Source: Leptodontidium sp. MPI-SDFR-AT-0119
Taxonomy: Eukaryota > Ascomycota > Leotiomycetes > Helotiales > Leptodontidiaceae
Assembly (NCBI GenBank): GCA_020726505.1
Contig: JAHLEZ010000001.1
Span: forward strand, 434,001 to 498,000
DNA: 64,000 nt
Direction: 5' to 3'
The notes below the pieces were generated by a model. It was not told where the DNA came from. It saw only the letters and a program-made list of their open reading frames with translations, and did not search any database. This document shows positions 1 to 11,457 of the stretch, piece after piece; the stretch's first letter is position 1; each line of letters starts with the position of its first letter. Made by a program: the position numbers and the translations under genes.

Positions 1-335
1 GGTCTGGAGCTCTGCAAGCTTGGGGTCATGGGGCTGGAGCTTCCCCCCAAGATAGCAGATACCGAAGAATGCGCCCATCGAGCATGCTTTCGCATGGCAG
101 AAGTAACAGTGATACATTCTGTGGTGATCAAGGCAACGGGGTCAACCGCCACTGAGACGGTAGATTTCCTGAGAGTACTGCTCATGGCGCCGTTGTATCG
201 CGGTACTCGCTCGATAATTCTGCTTGCTTCAAGGGCCGAGGACGTGTCGGTATCGTGTACGGAGGAGGCTGGAGAATAATTTATCTGTCCAGATGCTTGG
301 GAGTTCACGGCGACGGCGACGGCATCATTGCTCAT
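1..335 (-). CDS. N-terminus of a probable Sec7-type Arf guanine-nucleotide exchange factor (Gea/GBF1 family), cut by the window edge
   Basis: A reading frame opens with ATG at 335 and stays open for 111 codons to base 1, so only the N-terminus is present. A Ser/Thr-rich, probably disordered stretch of about 60 residues is followed by VDPVALITTECITVTSAMRK and then HARWAHSSVSAILGG. From family knowledge this resembles the start of the DCB dimerisation region of fungal Gea1/Gea2 (GBF1), the early-Golgi exchange factors that load GTP on Arf1 for COPI budding. The Sec7 domain would lie outside the window. Neither the intron structure nor the family can be settled from this fragment. I am fairly sure it is coding and moderately sure of the family. 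Confidence 0.55.
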   Translation of the reverse strand, partial: MSNDAVAVAVNSQASGQINYSPASSVHDTDTSSALEASRIIERVPRYNGAMSSTLRKSTVSVAVDPVALITTECITVTSAMRKHARWAHSSVSAILGGSSSPMTPSLQSSR

Positions 336-1020
336 AATGTGCTTGTAGGCTGGCGCAGCATGGATCCAGCTTCGAAATTATGAATTAAAAAGCTGGCCTT
401 TTTGGTCTATGCAGTCGACAGGTAGCAATCGACTGTAAATCTTGTCGTGCTATGATGTCCCCTGGTGGTACAAATATAACCTCCCAAGACGTCGAATAAA
501 GCCCGAGCCGCAAGGCTCAGGACACGTTCAATCCATCATATTGATAGCACGTGACCGCTTTCTCGATCAAGATCTTGCCCCTGTTCTTGTTACGAGATGT
601 GGCGAACTAGTACTAGACAGGCAGTTGCTTCATTGTGGTGTCACTTCAAAGTTCGTTTTTATGTTCAATATATTCTCTCATTGCGCCGTCTATACTTTTA
701 CAAAACTCCCGCCCAAATTACTAACGAAGCAGGCTTGGCTGAACAAGCGCTCCCATTTATAACAAGAATGCCGATATCATCCTCAGATGAACAGCCTATG
801 CAATTCCGAACCTGCGCCTAATTGCTCACCATGTCCGGAGACTGAGTCGTCCGCTGCAAATATAATCCTACAGCCGACACGAAGCCACCTTTGCTTCGCA
901 CGAGACTGAGGCAAACAACAGTCAAGTAAATCCTACACTTCGTATAAGTTCGTCTCCAATACCTATTTACGTTAACGAGAGTTGAGGCGACATCGTAGTG
1001 GGGGATTGACCTTGTGCGAC
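336..1020. other. Intergenic interval without a recognised gene
   Basis: This separates the start of the leftmost gene from the 3' end of the Anp1-like gene. Short open frames on the plus strand have no domain-like composition or fungal splice signals. It presumably holds the promoter of the leftward gene and the 3' UTR of the next one. Confidence 0.5.
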
Positions 1021-2797
1021 TTATTGCCCTTTTGATGGCTTGTCCTGCATAGCAGCGACCTTTGGTGGTTTGGATTCGTCTTTGGCCTCTGCTTTCAATT
1101 CTGGCTTTGTCTCAACCTTAGCGTCTGCTTTGGTCTCGGGTTTTGCAGCAGCAGCAGGGTCAGATTTAGTAACATCAGCCGCTGCGGCGTCCGCCTTCTC
1201 CTTTTCCTTCTTTTCCTTCAATGCTTCAGCTTGGATATCGGTCTTGTCCTTCTCCCACTGGCTGTTGGGATCGGCGAATTGGTCCTTGATCTTCTTCATT
1301 CTGTCGGCACGCTCCTTTTCTTCGGCCTCGTGTGCTACACGTTCCTTTTCCATTTCCTAAAAAATGTCAATATCACGTCTCACCAAGCAATTATGGGATC
1401 CTTACCTCCATGTGGCGAATATCATCGACACTAGGTTCATACAAATGCCAGATAGTGTAGTGGGGTAATCCAACAACCGAGAATTGCATACGCTTAGCCA
1501 TCTACCTTCTGTTAGTAATGTTCGGAGCGGAATTTTGAGATATTCTGACCTTTCCAAACCCTTCCGTCTCGGCATGCTTCTCAAAACTGAATGCTGGGAA
1601 GTGGACACCAGATCTGAAAACCTTTGCCTTTGCCAGGATACTGACACCTCCCACACCATCAATGTCCATCTCCATATCAGGGTCACCGTATGGGTCTCGA
1701 AGGTAGGCAAGATGGGGTCTCCAGGTAGCGTATTCCGCATATCCCTCAACAATAACAGCATCTTCATCAAGCGTATCTGCCAATGCCAATGCAGTTTCGG
1801 ATTCCTGCCATGAGTTCAGGTCATAGGGTTGTTCACCGCCAAGCCAGTCTGGAAGGGGTCGCCAAACATCTAGAGTTGTTTGTTAGCATTCGGGGGTTCA
1901 TTTTGCCAATGTATGCTGTGCTGAACTCACTTGGTACAATCACATCCTTGTTGTGTCGCATCAGATCCTCCAGAATAGTAAAAGGTGCAGTCTCAACATC
2001 TACATCTCTCCAGTAAACCCAGCTGTGGTATGGTCGCAGAGCAGCACTGAGCAGCCAATTTCTTGCCTGAGCCATCAATTTTCTTCTGCTTGCTTGTGCG
2101 GCAAAACCGTGACGACTCTCGACATCCTGGTTAACCTTCTGCCCAAAATCCTTCTCAATGATCGAAACTTCTCCAAAGGGCTGCTTTGGGTCTTCGTCGG
2201 CTTGTAGCTCCTCCAACAGTTGTGACAATAGGGGTAGAGTCTGATCCTTTGAGTCGGAGACTAGGAAAGCCAGATCTATCAGGTGGTGGGGGTATGTGAA
2301 GTTTCGCAGATGCCCAAAGAACATTCGCAGATGGGACTCGGCGTCGCGCAAAGGGGCGCAAAGGAGAATCCGCTCTTCCCTTTCCCAACCTCTCGCCGTC
2401 CCTTGGACATTCGTAAGATCATAATATCGTACAGTCTCCAGTTGGAAGTCCTCTCCTGACGACAGAAAGCCCAGGGAAAGAATTGGAAATATGGAGGCGC
2501 CGGGCCATACGAAAATGAAGATGAGAAAAATTACTATGCAGACTGAGAATCGAAATATGAGTTGTCGCCGGCGTCGAATGGCTGCAGGGGTTGTTCGAGG
2601 CTGGAATCTGCGCAGATTGAACGTTAGTAAATTGCCCAAGTATTTCACATCTGTCGGGGGCACATTTCCCAGATCGTCCACGTCTTCGAAGTGATAGCAG
2701 ACTCAGGGTCAACGTACCTGTGAGGAGATATTGAATAGACCTCCTTCTCGCTCTTGTGCCTTGGGTATCCATTGCTCGCATGATGCCTGGGAAGCAT
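1021..2797 (-). CDS. anp1: Anp1/Van1/Mnn9-family Golgi alpha-mannosyltransferase subunit
   Basis: Five exons: 2797-2718, 2607-1931, 1869-1550, 1501-1406 and 1356-1021, giving 502 residues. Introns have GT-AG ends and TTACTAAC or GCTAAC branch points. The protein is a type II membrane protein: a short basic cytosolic tail, one membrane anchor at about residues 43-62 (FSVCIVIFLIFIFVW), then a lumenal catalytic domain with a DVDVE metal-binding-type motif and family blocks such as EGYAEYATWRPHLAYL and DGVGGVSILAKAKVF. The lysine/alanine/glutamate-rich tail after about 390 is charged and low in complexity. In yeast this family forms the M-Pol complexes that extend the alpha-1,6-mannan backbone of N-glycans in the cis-Golgi. 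The start at 2797 is the only ATG in frame across intron 1. Among Anp1, Van1 and Mnn9 I favour Anp1 from the C-terminal layout, with moderate certainty. Confidence 0.9.
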
Positions 2798-5312
2798 CTT
2801 CAAAAGAGTGACTTAGGGGAAGAGGAGTGAGAGCGTGGGCGTGGAATGTTGGAAGGGAGCGACTTTGCCAGATGGGAGACTCGCGATGGCTGACTCTCGT
2901 GTTCACCCCCTGGACAGTAGCATCGACAGGGATGGGTACGAGGTTCTGATCGTCGGTGGCAGATTCTGGCGACAGATTTGGCAATCAAACCTCCTCCTTC
3001 GTCGTGTCAGGCGATGTGCAGAGCTGCCTTACGATTCGAGTGTCGGCACTGGTATGAGGCGGAAACCAGATAGATGGTCTGAATTATTCTTTGGCATTAT
3101 TTTAGGGGAGAGAGCCGCCGGTTTCGCTTAAAATAGCCTGGCAACTTGAAACAAACGCGCTGATAGGACTTCTAGAATAGGAACGCCTTCGATGATCTCA
3201 TCTGGTATGGAGGCTTTCAGGCTGGAGCCACCGGGGAAGTGACTTCGATATGAGGTTTTATTATTTGGTTTCCGTTCTTTTGAAAGCCTTGTTCGTGTTT
3301 TCCCGAAGTATATCATCTGCCGTATCCAACTTCGGGGAATTAATGTGCTTGCATCAGCCAGTGAAAGTTGATTTTAGACGCTCAGTGGGGCTGAATTCTG
3401 GCCTTTCCAACTCTGCTCAGTCAGGGGGGTCAAGATTATGGCATTTGCACTTCAAAAGCTGGGACGAAACAAGCTCATGATACGGTGATGTTATTGGACT
3501 CTATGTATATGACAGCTCCCTTTTCCATCTCTGCTTAATTAATCGCAACCAACAGTTCGTGTTGTTCTTGTTTGCCAAGCGGCATTCCCTAGATTCTAGT
3601 CAGCATGTGCTGCAACCGAATACTGAAATGTAAATAGACATCAAGAGGTTGCTCAGATAAGCCAGTTTATTCAAGAACCCCGGCCGGCGACAGTCCTCTA
3701 CACTACAAGACGCAATGCAGAGAGCTGAAGCTCTGAAGCTCACAACCCCACAACATATCATCCCAATCAATAAATTGACTGGTCCTGTACGAGGGAGGAG
3801 CTCGGCCAAGACGCATTCATGGAATGGATAAGCTGTTGTCATCAGGGCGAAGGGTTGAGAGGAAAGCTAATGAAGCTTACCTTTTGGTTGGTGGAATTGC
3901 ATGCCATTGAACTTTGGTGGAAGGGATCTGTGTATTGTCAGTAAACTTGCCACAACGAAAATGCAATGACAATTGACAAGAAGCTTGAAAGTTTTTCAGA
4001 AAGTTTTTGGTATTTTGGGTTATCAACAATGTAGTTCAGAAGCAGAACTGATTATTTTTTCTCATCAGGAAAACGAGGGATGGTGGAGGTGATTGACAGG
4101 ACGAGTGTACGAACCAGGTATTGTGTAGGGCGGCCAGGCCAGAGAAATGGCCCTGTTGACATATTCCCACAGGCCGGCCCTCCCACTGCTGGTCCCTTGC
4201 CACGGTATGCCCATATGCTAATGTCTCAGTCTATGCTGATCGTAGAGGCGCATGCCCATGGTAGAGATAGAGGTATATCAAATTTTGTTGCACTGCTGCA
4301 AGTCAGCGCCCGCACAAGCTCAGAGACGGTAGCAGGTCAAGGTAGTGTGCAGTGCTTCAGATGGTGATGCATGTTTGTTCAGTGGCTCAGGAGATCGCCG
4401 AAGAACTGTTGTGATAGGAATCATCAGGAGCAGGAGGGGGAAAGAAATCCAGGTATGACTCACCATTGTAAAATTAGTGCAACGCAGACTGCGTGTTAGT
4501 AATCGGTACAGCCATTGCCGGGTAGAGCTCTGGGATGGAGGAGTCCAACAGCCCAAAGTTGCCAACTCGAGGTTGCGCGCTGAAGAGAATATTGTTGTGG
4601 GAGGAAAGAAGCTGGAGCTCTTGCGAAGTTTTTGAAGCGGTGGAAGGTGGATTTTGCGCGCTAGTGTGGCGCGCACGGTCCAAGCGGCCGCTCTCTGGCT
4701 TGACTTGAGAATCCAATTGCCCTTGCTGAGTTCTTGGATCAATCCAGAACACCAAAGTCAAATACTAGAAGGAAGACATTGAATTTCTCTTCTCTGGGCC
4801 ATCTCAAATAAGATATGGCTTCCCTCTGGCTACTGGCTTTACTGATTGCTGTTCCATTAGTCCTGTTCGTAGGCATGAGACCCCCTTTTCAACCTTCCCG
4901 TCATTCTCAGACCTCGCCCACTAACAAATTTACAGCTTGGTTAATAGTCTCTTCGTGCCTTGGGGATTCGTTCAGAATGAGAGTCTCCAACGTATCTATC
5001 AATCCTCGTCGTGCATTATTCGACCGGAACTACCTCAGGACTGTCACTTCAAATGGCCAAGGCTCTTGGAATCAGATTGAGATGGATGACATGCTTGGAG
5101 AAAGTCCTCGCAGCTCTTTGGATTCCGTTTCTGTTCGCCGGTAATCTCGAGCCCAACGCCTTTGATATGCTCAAGTTCCGTACCAAATCTATCAAATCTA
5201 CCGCCCTCAGACAGATTTTCCATGTCTCTACTCTCTACAACATCCACGACTTTCCACTAGTAATCCCCAACAATACTTTTCCCAACCATCCAAAACGCCC
5301 CTTTTATGGGTA
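2798..5312. other. Interval with no convincing gene; two weak open frames
   Basis: No recognisable protein is encoded in these 2.5 kb. A minus-strand frame at 4761-4474 (95 codons) has protein-like composition but lacks an ATG. A plus-strand frame from ATG 4815 to 5144 begins with a signal-anchor-like stretch (MASLWLLALLIAVPLVLFV) and then becomes featureless; a CACTAAC...TTTACAG acceptor near 4935 might belong to a spliced transcript. On the minus strand, short exon-like pieces with GTAAGC or GTGAGT donors occur near 3880 and 4460, but I could not join them into one frame. The 5' leader of the Anp1-like gene lies at the left side. Confidence 0.4.
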
Positions 5313-6557
5313 TCAAAACTCGATATCAACTTTCGTTGCCTTTCCATGATCATGTTCTAGTCCGCCTTGCTGAGCTTCTGAATCTCCTTCAACCGGTGGC
5401 AGACTGAACGGCTTGATGACCAAACCCTTCCTTCTGCTGAGAGTAAAGGCTAGATCGTCACCAAACCCACTAGCCTCTCCACCCCCACCACCCTTCTCAT
5501 GGAAAATCGGCAGACGGTGTATCTTCAACATGCCTTGGGGAGGCTCCTCTTGGATCGTCGATGTAGGATTGGATTTTATCGCCACTGCTGTTGATGGGAA
5601 TGGTACCAGCTCCAGCACTCCATCACTCAAAAGCTCCATCCAGCGGGTTAGACCTGTGCTCCGTGGATAGAGGGTGGAGTGGAGTGTGATGACCACAGTC
5701 AACTGAGTCGGGTATTTTCGAAGCAGTGCTCTCAGAGCATGAAGAAATTGGAGGAGATGCTCTGGTCTTGCAGCTTCTGTTGGATAGATAGCCGGAGAAA
5801 GGATGTCGGGAATGACAATGCGGTGGACCGTCGTGATGGGCGTAGCTGATATTTGAGAAGTGAGATGGGCCAGGAATACTGTGAATGGAGACAATGTGCT
5901 GTCTGCGTCCTTGAAGTCCAAATTTGGCTTTGTCGATAAAGGAACAAATTTCACGTTGGAAGGAGAAGGTAGGGTGAGACGTTTGCTTAGATCAAAATCA
6001 TGACAAAAGATAGCCGTGCTTGTAGAGTCTGATGGTCCTTTCAGCTGTGATGCGTTCCTATCTGTTCATAATAAGCGATCAGGTGAATCTCCATTGATAG
6101 ACTCCAAGATGAACTCACCTCTTGAGCCTGCCCCAAACTCGCCTAGTCTTTCATATCTCCACGCAATCTTCATTTTCTCGTCATTCTGGCGCGACTCCGC
6201 TCTCCTCGAAGAACTGTCATCAACACCAACTCCAGGTAATTCTCTTCCCCAGGCTTCATTCATTCCTAGCACATGCACATGGTGGCCTTGAACAACTCCC
6301 TCAGCAGCATAGTACCGCACTAAGGCGCCAGCGAAGTCAGTGGTACCGTTCTCCTCGATGAACAACGAAGTTCCCAACGCAAGGCCCGAGTGCCCAGACA
6401 ACAGAGAATCAAGTGAGTGTGTTCCCGTCGAAGTCGTCAAACGTCCATCCAAAGGCGAAGGTCTCACACCTTGTGGAAGACTCTGTTTTGCTGCGACTGG
6501 CTGATTCGAGAGCAGCCCCCCAGACTGGGGAACAACACTGCGCTTTCTAAATGCCAT
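5313..6557 (-). CDS. elp4: Elongator complex subunit Elp4 (PAXNEB family)
   Basis: Two exons, 6557-6119 and 6061-5313, joined across a 57-bp intron in phase 1, give 395 residues. Elp4 forms a RecA-like ATPase ring with Elp5 and Elp6 that binds tRNA and regulates Elongator, the complex that installs carboxymethyl-type modifications on wobble uridines. Recognition rests on the N-terminal block MAFRKRS, the GVRPSPLDGRLTTSTG segment, GTSLFIEENGTTDFAGALVR (the degenerate Walker-A region) and MKIAWRYERLGEF just before the intron. The second exon carries CHDFDLSKRL and the VHRIVIPDILSPAIYP strand region. An acidic low-complexity loop near the intron is typical of the family. Length is close to other fungal Elp4 proteins. 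Confidence 0.92.
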
Positions 6558-6996
6558 GCCAAAAATGTTTGTTGTTGAAGGCGAAGTTCAAAGTCGGCTA
6601 ATTATTTACTCTGCAGGTGATGCAGAGATGGATACCATCGCGGACAAAAGTAACTCCACTCCGGACATCGATTTCGAAATCCTAATTCAGTCAATCACCA
6701 CCGAATCCAAAGTAACAACAACCAAAACTCACATTGATCAAAGTCTCTCTAAACTCCTTATCCGTAAACGAAATCTTCTTTCCATTCGCAACCTGGAACT
6801 TTTTCGCTACGTCTGGATACGTCGCCAAAAACCACTTGCTCTGCTCACCACCCAGCTTTCTGGTCTTGATCTAGCGGAAGAGAGGATAAGAAAATTAAAG
6901 AACATAGGAACTTTTCTAGACGCGCTTGATTCCTGGACTTGGGCTGCAACTACCACAGAATTCAGTCGGAAGAGACTTCTGCCTCACATCCCATAG
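6556..6996 (+). CDS. Weak hypothetical protein, head-to-head with Elp4
   Basis: An open frame starts at ATG 6556, overlapping the antisense ATG of Elp4 by two bases; a more plausible start with normal spacing is ATG 6628. The protein is 146 residues (or 122), hydrophilic, with a Leu/Arg-rich stretch LLIRKRNLLSIRNLELFRYV and no domain I recognise. A second open frame continues downstream in another phase to the Rpb8 gene, so this could be the first exon of a spliced gene, but I find no clean donor-acceptor pair. It could equally be chance coding in the Elp4-Rpb8 interval. Confidence 0.25.
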   Translation: MPKMFVVEGEVQSRLIIYSAGDAEMDTIADKSNSTPDIDFEILIQSITTESKVTTTKTHIDQSLSKLLIRKRNLLSIRNLELFRYVWIRRQKPLALLTTQLSGLDLAEERIRKLKNIGTFLDALDSWTWAATTTEFSRKRLLPHIP

Positions 6997-7607
6997 CTCC
7001 CAAACACAGAGTTCAGCCTCACCTTCCCCACCAAGCCTCAAGCGAGCGCGAAAAAAACTGCTTGGATGTCCAAATCGACCACTACCCCTCTGAGCTGAAA
7101 GCTTGCCTGGGCCAATTCCCCTACGTACCACCAGAAAAGCGACAAAAGATCTTTGACTACGCTGATCGGGACTGCTTTGATTTGCTCACGGAAATATCCA
7201 ACAGCAGCTCCTCTCCGGATGCGATCAACGCTATAAAGCTTTACCTGACCTGTAGCCAATACCCCACCGTCATCTCCTCACCTCCCTCGAATCATCAACG
7301 CGCTTTGGAGAACGCATTCGGCTTCACCCCTCTCGATCACGGTGTACATCTGCGCGGCTGGCATTTCAATAGCGCCTTCGGCTTCCCAGATCTGTTCACG
7401 AGCCCCTCTCTCCACGATTTCAGCAACCTCTTCAGACCCTGTCCATTCCACGTCGAGCTCCCATATTTTGTGATTCCAAACAGCGTCGTTGAACGTCCAG
7501 CTCCTCGAGTTTTCAACAGCACTACTCGACTCCTCAATCCGTTGCGCTACAACTACGAGCTCTACAAGATCAACCAGAATAAGCCGCACCAGAGCAAGGA
7601 AGGCAAG
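6997..7607 (+). other. Open frame leading into RPB8, probably 5' leader or an unassigned exon
   Basis: The Rpb8 frame stays open upstream of its ATG back to about 6939, with no ATG in frame near the left end. The first part (around 7070-7250) reads like protein (VPPEKRQKIFDYADRDCFDL); the part nearest Rpb8 is pyrimidine-rich and more leader-like. Rpb8 homologues do not have such an N-terminal extension, so I treat it as non-coding leader or the tail of another gene. Confidence 0.35.
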
Positions 7608-8112
7608 ATGGCTACCACAGGCGATTCTCAACTCTTCGACGAGCACTTCACCGTCACCTCCTTCGACCAATCCAAATATGACCGTGTTGCGCGCATTGGA
7701 GGAACATCTGGCGACTCGCAGACCGTCATGACTCTCGACATCAACACCGAACTCTACCCCTGCGCCGTGGGCGACAACCTACACGTCGTTCTGGCAAATT
7801 CTCTCTCGTTGGATGGATCGAAGGATGATGGTAAGGGATGGAGAGATGTGAGTCGCAATGGACCAGGTGGGGAGACTACATTGGCGGATATGTTCGACTA
7901 TGTCTGCCATGGCAAGATCTACAAGTTCGAGGATGGTGTAGATGGGAATTCGATGTGAGTTTTGGCTGTTAGAACTAGTGGTTATAAGCATGCTGACTTT
8001 TCATAGCAAGGCTTATGTCTCGTTTGGTGGTCTGTTGATGGCGCTTGAGGGTCCGTACAAAAAGCTTACGCCGCTCCGAGTCGACTATGTCTATCTTCTT
8101 GTCAAGAAATAG
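7608..8112 (+). CDS. rpb8: RNA polymerases I, II and III common subunit RPABC3 (Rpb8)
   Basis: Two exons, 7608-7954 and 8007-8112, with a 52-bp phase-2 intron (GTGAGT donor, TGCTGAC branch, CATAG acceptor) give 150 residues, the normal family size. Rpb8 is a small beta-barrel (OB-fold-like) subunit shared by all three nuclear RNA polymerases. Family blocks are visible from the start (LFDEHFTVTSFDQSKYDRV), through the conserved MTLDINTELYPCAVGD, to the C-terminus AYVSFGGLLMALEGPYKKL and the final RVDYVYLLVKK. The start at 7608 matches the family N-terminus although the frame is open further upstream. Confidence 0.95.
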
Positions 8113-8831
8113 ATTCTCGGCCTACAGAACCACTACATGAGAGCAATTCGACATGCACTCTCCGGTCAATCTTCATCCCCGGAAACGGAATACCCCATGA
8201 ACGCAACCACACACATTTCTCGCATAGCACTGGTTGGATTTGGCAAGTAGGAGATCTATACTCGACTACTCTGCAAGTGGATTGACATTTGTCTCTCCCA
8301 ATTTTTCTCAGCTGCTTTGTATGTCACGATATTCTGTTTCACCATCCAAGCGTTTTGTTTCTCTTTCATGCAATGGGTCGAACGAGCAGCAATGTTGACT
8401 GGGGACCATTTTTACTGTCTCAACAAGCAGTCCAAGAGGGTACCCGCCATTTGTTGGTCTCAAATGCATTCAGCCTCGATATGCAGCAGTCCTTGCAGCA
8501 AGCCAGTTCAGCTTGTACCGCATCTTGGTCTGCTCCGTCCCACATCTCATGTACCCTCTTCAGAGTGGAATGGCTATGGGAATCATGCTTCCCAGCAACT
8601 GATGCATCACGACTTTTCCTTTCTCTCATGCATAACACTGGTTGGATGTACCAGAAGGCGTTAAGGATACCAAAAGCAAGCTTGCTCAGGCGTTTGGTAG
8701 ACTGGTAGATAGATACGCCTAAAATCAAAGGCTAGACTCAAACACTTGCACTCTATTCGAACTCCACAAGAATCTCCCTACACCAACTATCTATTCAGAT
8801 CAACTCTTCCCTCCCCTTCTTTAAAATAAAA
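8113..8831. other. Convergent 3' interval without a recognised gene
   Basis: This lies between the convergent 3' ends of RPB8 and the NUDIX gene. Open frames of up to 139 codons on the plus strand have no recognisable domain and look like chance. I see no RNA gene here. Confidence 0.45.
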
Positions 8832-10079
8832 CTACTCCTTTCTATGCGGCCCCGGAAACTCTAATTCCCTATGCAACCTCCTCACAATCTCTTCATAATC
8901 CTTCTCATTCTCCTTCGTTAAGACTCCCCACCTAACAAAGAAATCCAGCATAACCATCGCACAATTCGGTTTAAACTCTCCCCTCGCCAACCTCTCCTGT
9001 ATCTCCTCCACATCCCAAAGGAAAAACTCCTCCACCTCGCTATCATTCGGTTTACACACCACATCCGGCGGCAATTCCAAATCAAAGATATACTGACACT
9101 CCGGCTGCACCAATCCCGTCTCACCACCCGCCCTCCCATCTCTCAAATAACAATACGTAACCGTCCCATGCGCTTTCACATCCCTCCTAACCAGCTCCTC
9201 GGGGAGTGAAGCTTCCTCCTCACACTCCCTAATGACACACTCCAACGGCGTCTCACCCGTCGCCATACCCCCCGCGACGGTATTATCCAACATCCCAGGA
9301 TACGTCTGTTTATTCCTCGCCCGTCTCGGAACCCACAATTTAATCCCCAACCCCTTTCCCCCTTCCTTCCCCCCTTCCTTCTCCTTTTCCTTTTCCTTAT
9401 CCGATAGAGGAACTCTCGTATAAGCCATCAAATGCACGCCATAAGTCACGACCCCAAACAAACAACTCGCCGACCTCTCAACACTGAATAACAGCTCATT
9501 GCCCGGCCCGTACACGGGGTATAGTTCATCGCGCCAGCCTTTTAGGACGGCGAATTTCGATTGTGCGCGCCAGAGGGCGACGGTTGCTGCTACGGCTGAG
9601 GAGCGCTCGGGTTCGCTGGCTTGGTGGAAGGCGAGGACGGTGAGCTGGGAGCGGTTTACTTCTAGCTCGCCTTTGGTTTTGATGGGTGTTTTGGCTAGCG
9701 CGGTGAAGACGGGGGTGGTGAGGTAGCCGATGGGTACACCAGAGGGGGAGAGGAGGGTGTAGAGGGTTGAGAGGAGGGCGGAGTGGGCGGGTGTGGAAGG
9801 GTAGGGGAATCTGAGTTGGGTGTGTTAGCTAGAGAGACTGGATTGTGAGGGTGGAAGTGAAGGTTGATATAGTGAGAAATATATATCATCGGATTTCAAT
9901 GTATGTAACTTCCAGAGAAACTGAGGAGCTCGATATGATGTAGAGAAGAGCTCAAGGAGGTAGATTTCAGTACAAGAATTACCCCGCCATTGACTCTCTT
10001 CCACAAGCACAAGATACAGAAAAATAGGATATATAACTTACACATCGCACTCATTAACCAAATCCAGATTACTCTTCAT
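8832..10079 (-). CDS. DUF4743/NUDIX hydrolase, thiamine-pyrophosphokinase-related
   Basis: Exon 1 (10079-10042) encodes MKSNLDLVNECD; a 231-bp intron with an AGCTAAC branch and CTCAG acceptor leads to exon 2 (9810-8832). Total 338 residues. The N-terminal DUF4743 region begins with the family signature LVNECDxFPYP and includes WRDELYPVYG. The C-terminal NUDIX fold has a full Nudix box at about 193-215, GGMATGETPLECVIRECEEE, with the catalytic REXXEE glutamates intact. The layout matches yeast Yjr142w and related proteins, reported to hydrolyse oxidised or damaged thiamine diphosphate analogues. A charged Lys/Glu/Gly insert (about 150-165) precedes the box and is probably a surface loop. Substrate specificity is inferred from the family only. 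Confidence 0.88.
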
Positions 10080-10544
10080 ATTTCCCTCTTTCAGCTGATC
10101 AATTGTTTCAAAAATGTGGTGTTGTTTCTTCCAGGTTGTTGTAAGTGTTCTGGAAATATCATGTTGCTTCCATGCTTGATGTTTGCGCCGTCAAATGCCA
10201 AGACGAAACCCCACCAGAGCTTCTCTTCCACCCCGCCTCAATTCGATTCTTCTCCAACCTTGTGGAACGGACAAAGAACTTCAATATCCACCTCTCCGGT
10301 ATTCCTTCAACGCATATATCTCCCAATACTTATAACTTACCCATACTAAACCAACTCCACCGAATCACCAAACACCACCAAATCCAATTCTAACAACCAC
10401 ACCACCTCCAACCCACCACTCCATCTCCGTTTGTCCTCCTTCACAAGTCTTGCGCCTCAAGACCTCACACCACCACGCCGCACTCTCCCTATACCAGAAA
10501 CCACCGATATATACCCCAGTATCGAGTTTACCATCTCCAGCAAG
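10080..10544. promoter_or_regulatory. Shared divergent promoter region, NUDIX gene and Hikeshi
   Basis: These 465 bp separate the start codons of two divergent genes and must hold both promoters and leaders. The half next to Hikeshi is rich in C/A/T with long pyrimidine and CCACC-type runs, as is common in fungal promoters. I see no unambiguous TATA box. Confidence 0.5.
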
Positions 10545-11457
10545 ATGGGCGATCAACTCCCCCAGCTCTTCGGCGTAATCCCCACCGGCGCACCATGTAT
10601 AACGATGCCCAGCTCCGCACCTTCGCAAGCGTCGTTCGTGTACACACTCCCTACTGGACTGAAAGCTTTCTCTCATATAGGTATATACATCTTCCCTCTT
10701 ACTTCATCTTCTTTTCCTCTTGCCGATCTCCTCTCCCTGTGTATCTCCCTGCCTGTACTATTGTCACTTTTTTGTAGTGCGAACGGAAATTGAAATGCTA
10801 ATACAAAACACAGTCGTCTTCCTCCTCCCAGGCATAACACTCCCCCCCAACACCGCAGCAGCAGTCTACATCTCCCTCCCTCCTCCGTCCTCCACCACCA
10901 TCTCACCAAACCCAAATCCAACCCCGACATTTAAATTCCTAGGCGGTATCGGTCCCGGGAAAGAAAGTGCCGTATTCAAGATCTCAGGCTTAGGATCCTC
11001 AACTTCCTCGACACAGAATACAGCAGGGAGTGGAGGGGGAGGAATAGCAGAGGTAGATATGGACGCCGATGACAGTTCCCCAGCGGCAGGAGGGGGGAGT
11101 ATCACACTCGGGATATCCCTCGAGAGCGCGGACTCAGTATCTTCTCAGATGGCTGCTTTGCACTCCTCCACTTCCACCTCCTCCAATCCCAACTCCAACT
11201 CCAATTCTCAAGCCCTGGTCCTCTCCAACCCAGGAGGAGGTGGAGGTGCAGGAGGAAGCGGGAACAAGAAACCAGATACACTAATGCTCGCGCAACGCAT
11301 CATCAAGAACGCGTTTAATTTCCTCGCGAGCTTCAGCGGGAACGTGAATGGAGGCGTGGAAGTCGTGCCGCTGAAGGCGTTTGAGGAGTGGTGGAGGAAG
11401 TTTGAGGGTAGGGTTAGGAGTGATCCCGGGTTCTTGGAGAGGAGTGAGGGGGATTGA
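10545..11457 (+). CDS. Hikeshi/Opi10-family Hsp70 nuclear import carrier
   Basis: Exons 10545-10680 and 10814-11457 joined in phase 1 across a 133-bp intron (ATGCTAAT branch, ACACAG acceptor) give 259 residues. Hikeshi proteins carry Hsp70 into the nucleus during heat stress; yeast Opi10 belongs to the family. The N-terminal beta-sandwich shows LFGVIPTGAPCI, FVYTLPTGLKAFSHI and, after the intron, VVFLLPGITLPPNTAAAVYI. The C-terminal part has LAQRIIKNAFNFLASF and the final FEEWWRKFEGRVRSDPGFL, both family hallmarks. Between them lie two Ser/Gly-rich low-complexity insertions, longer than in animals but usual for fungi. Confidence 0.9.
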
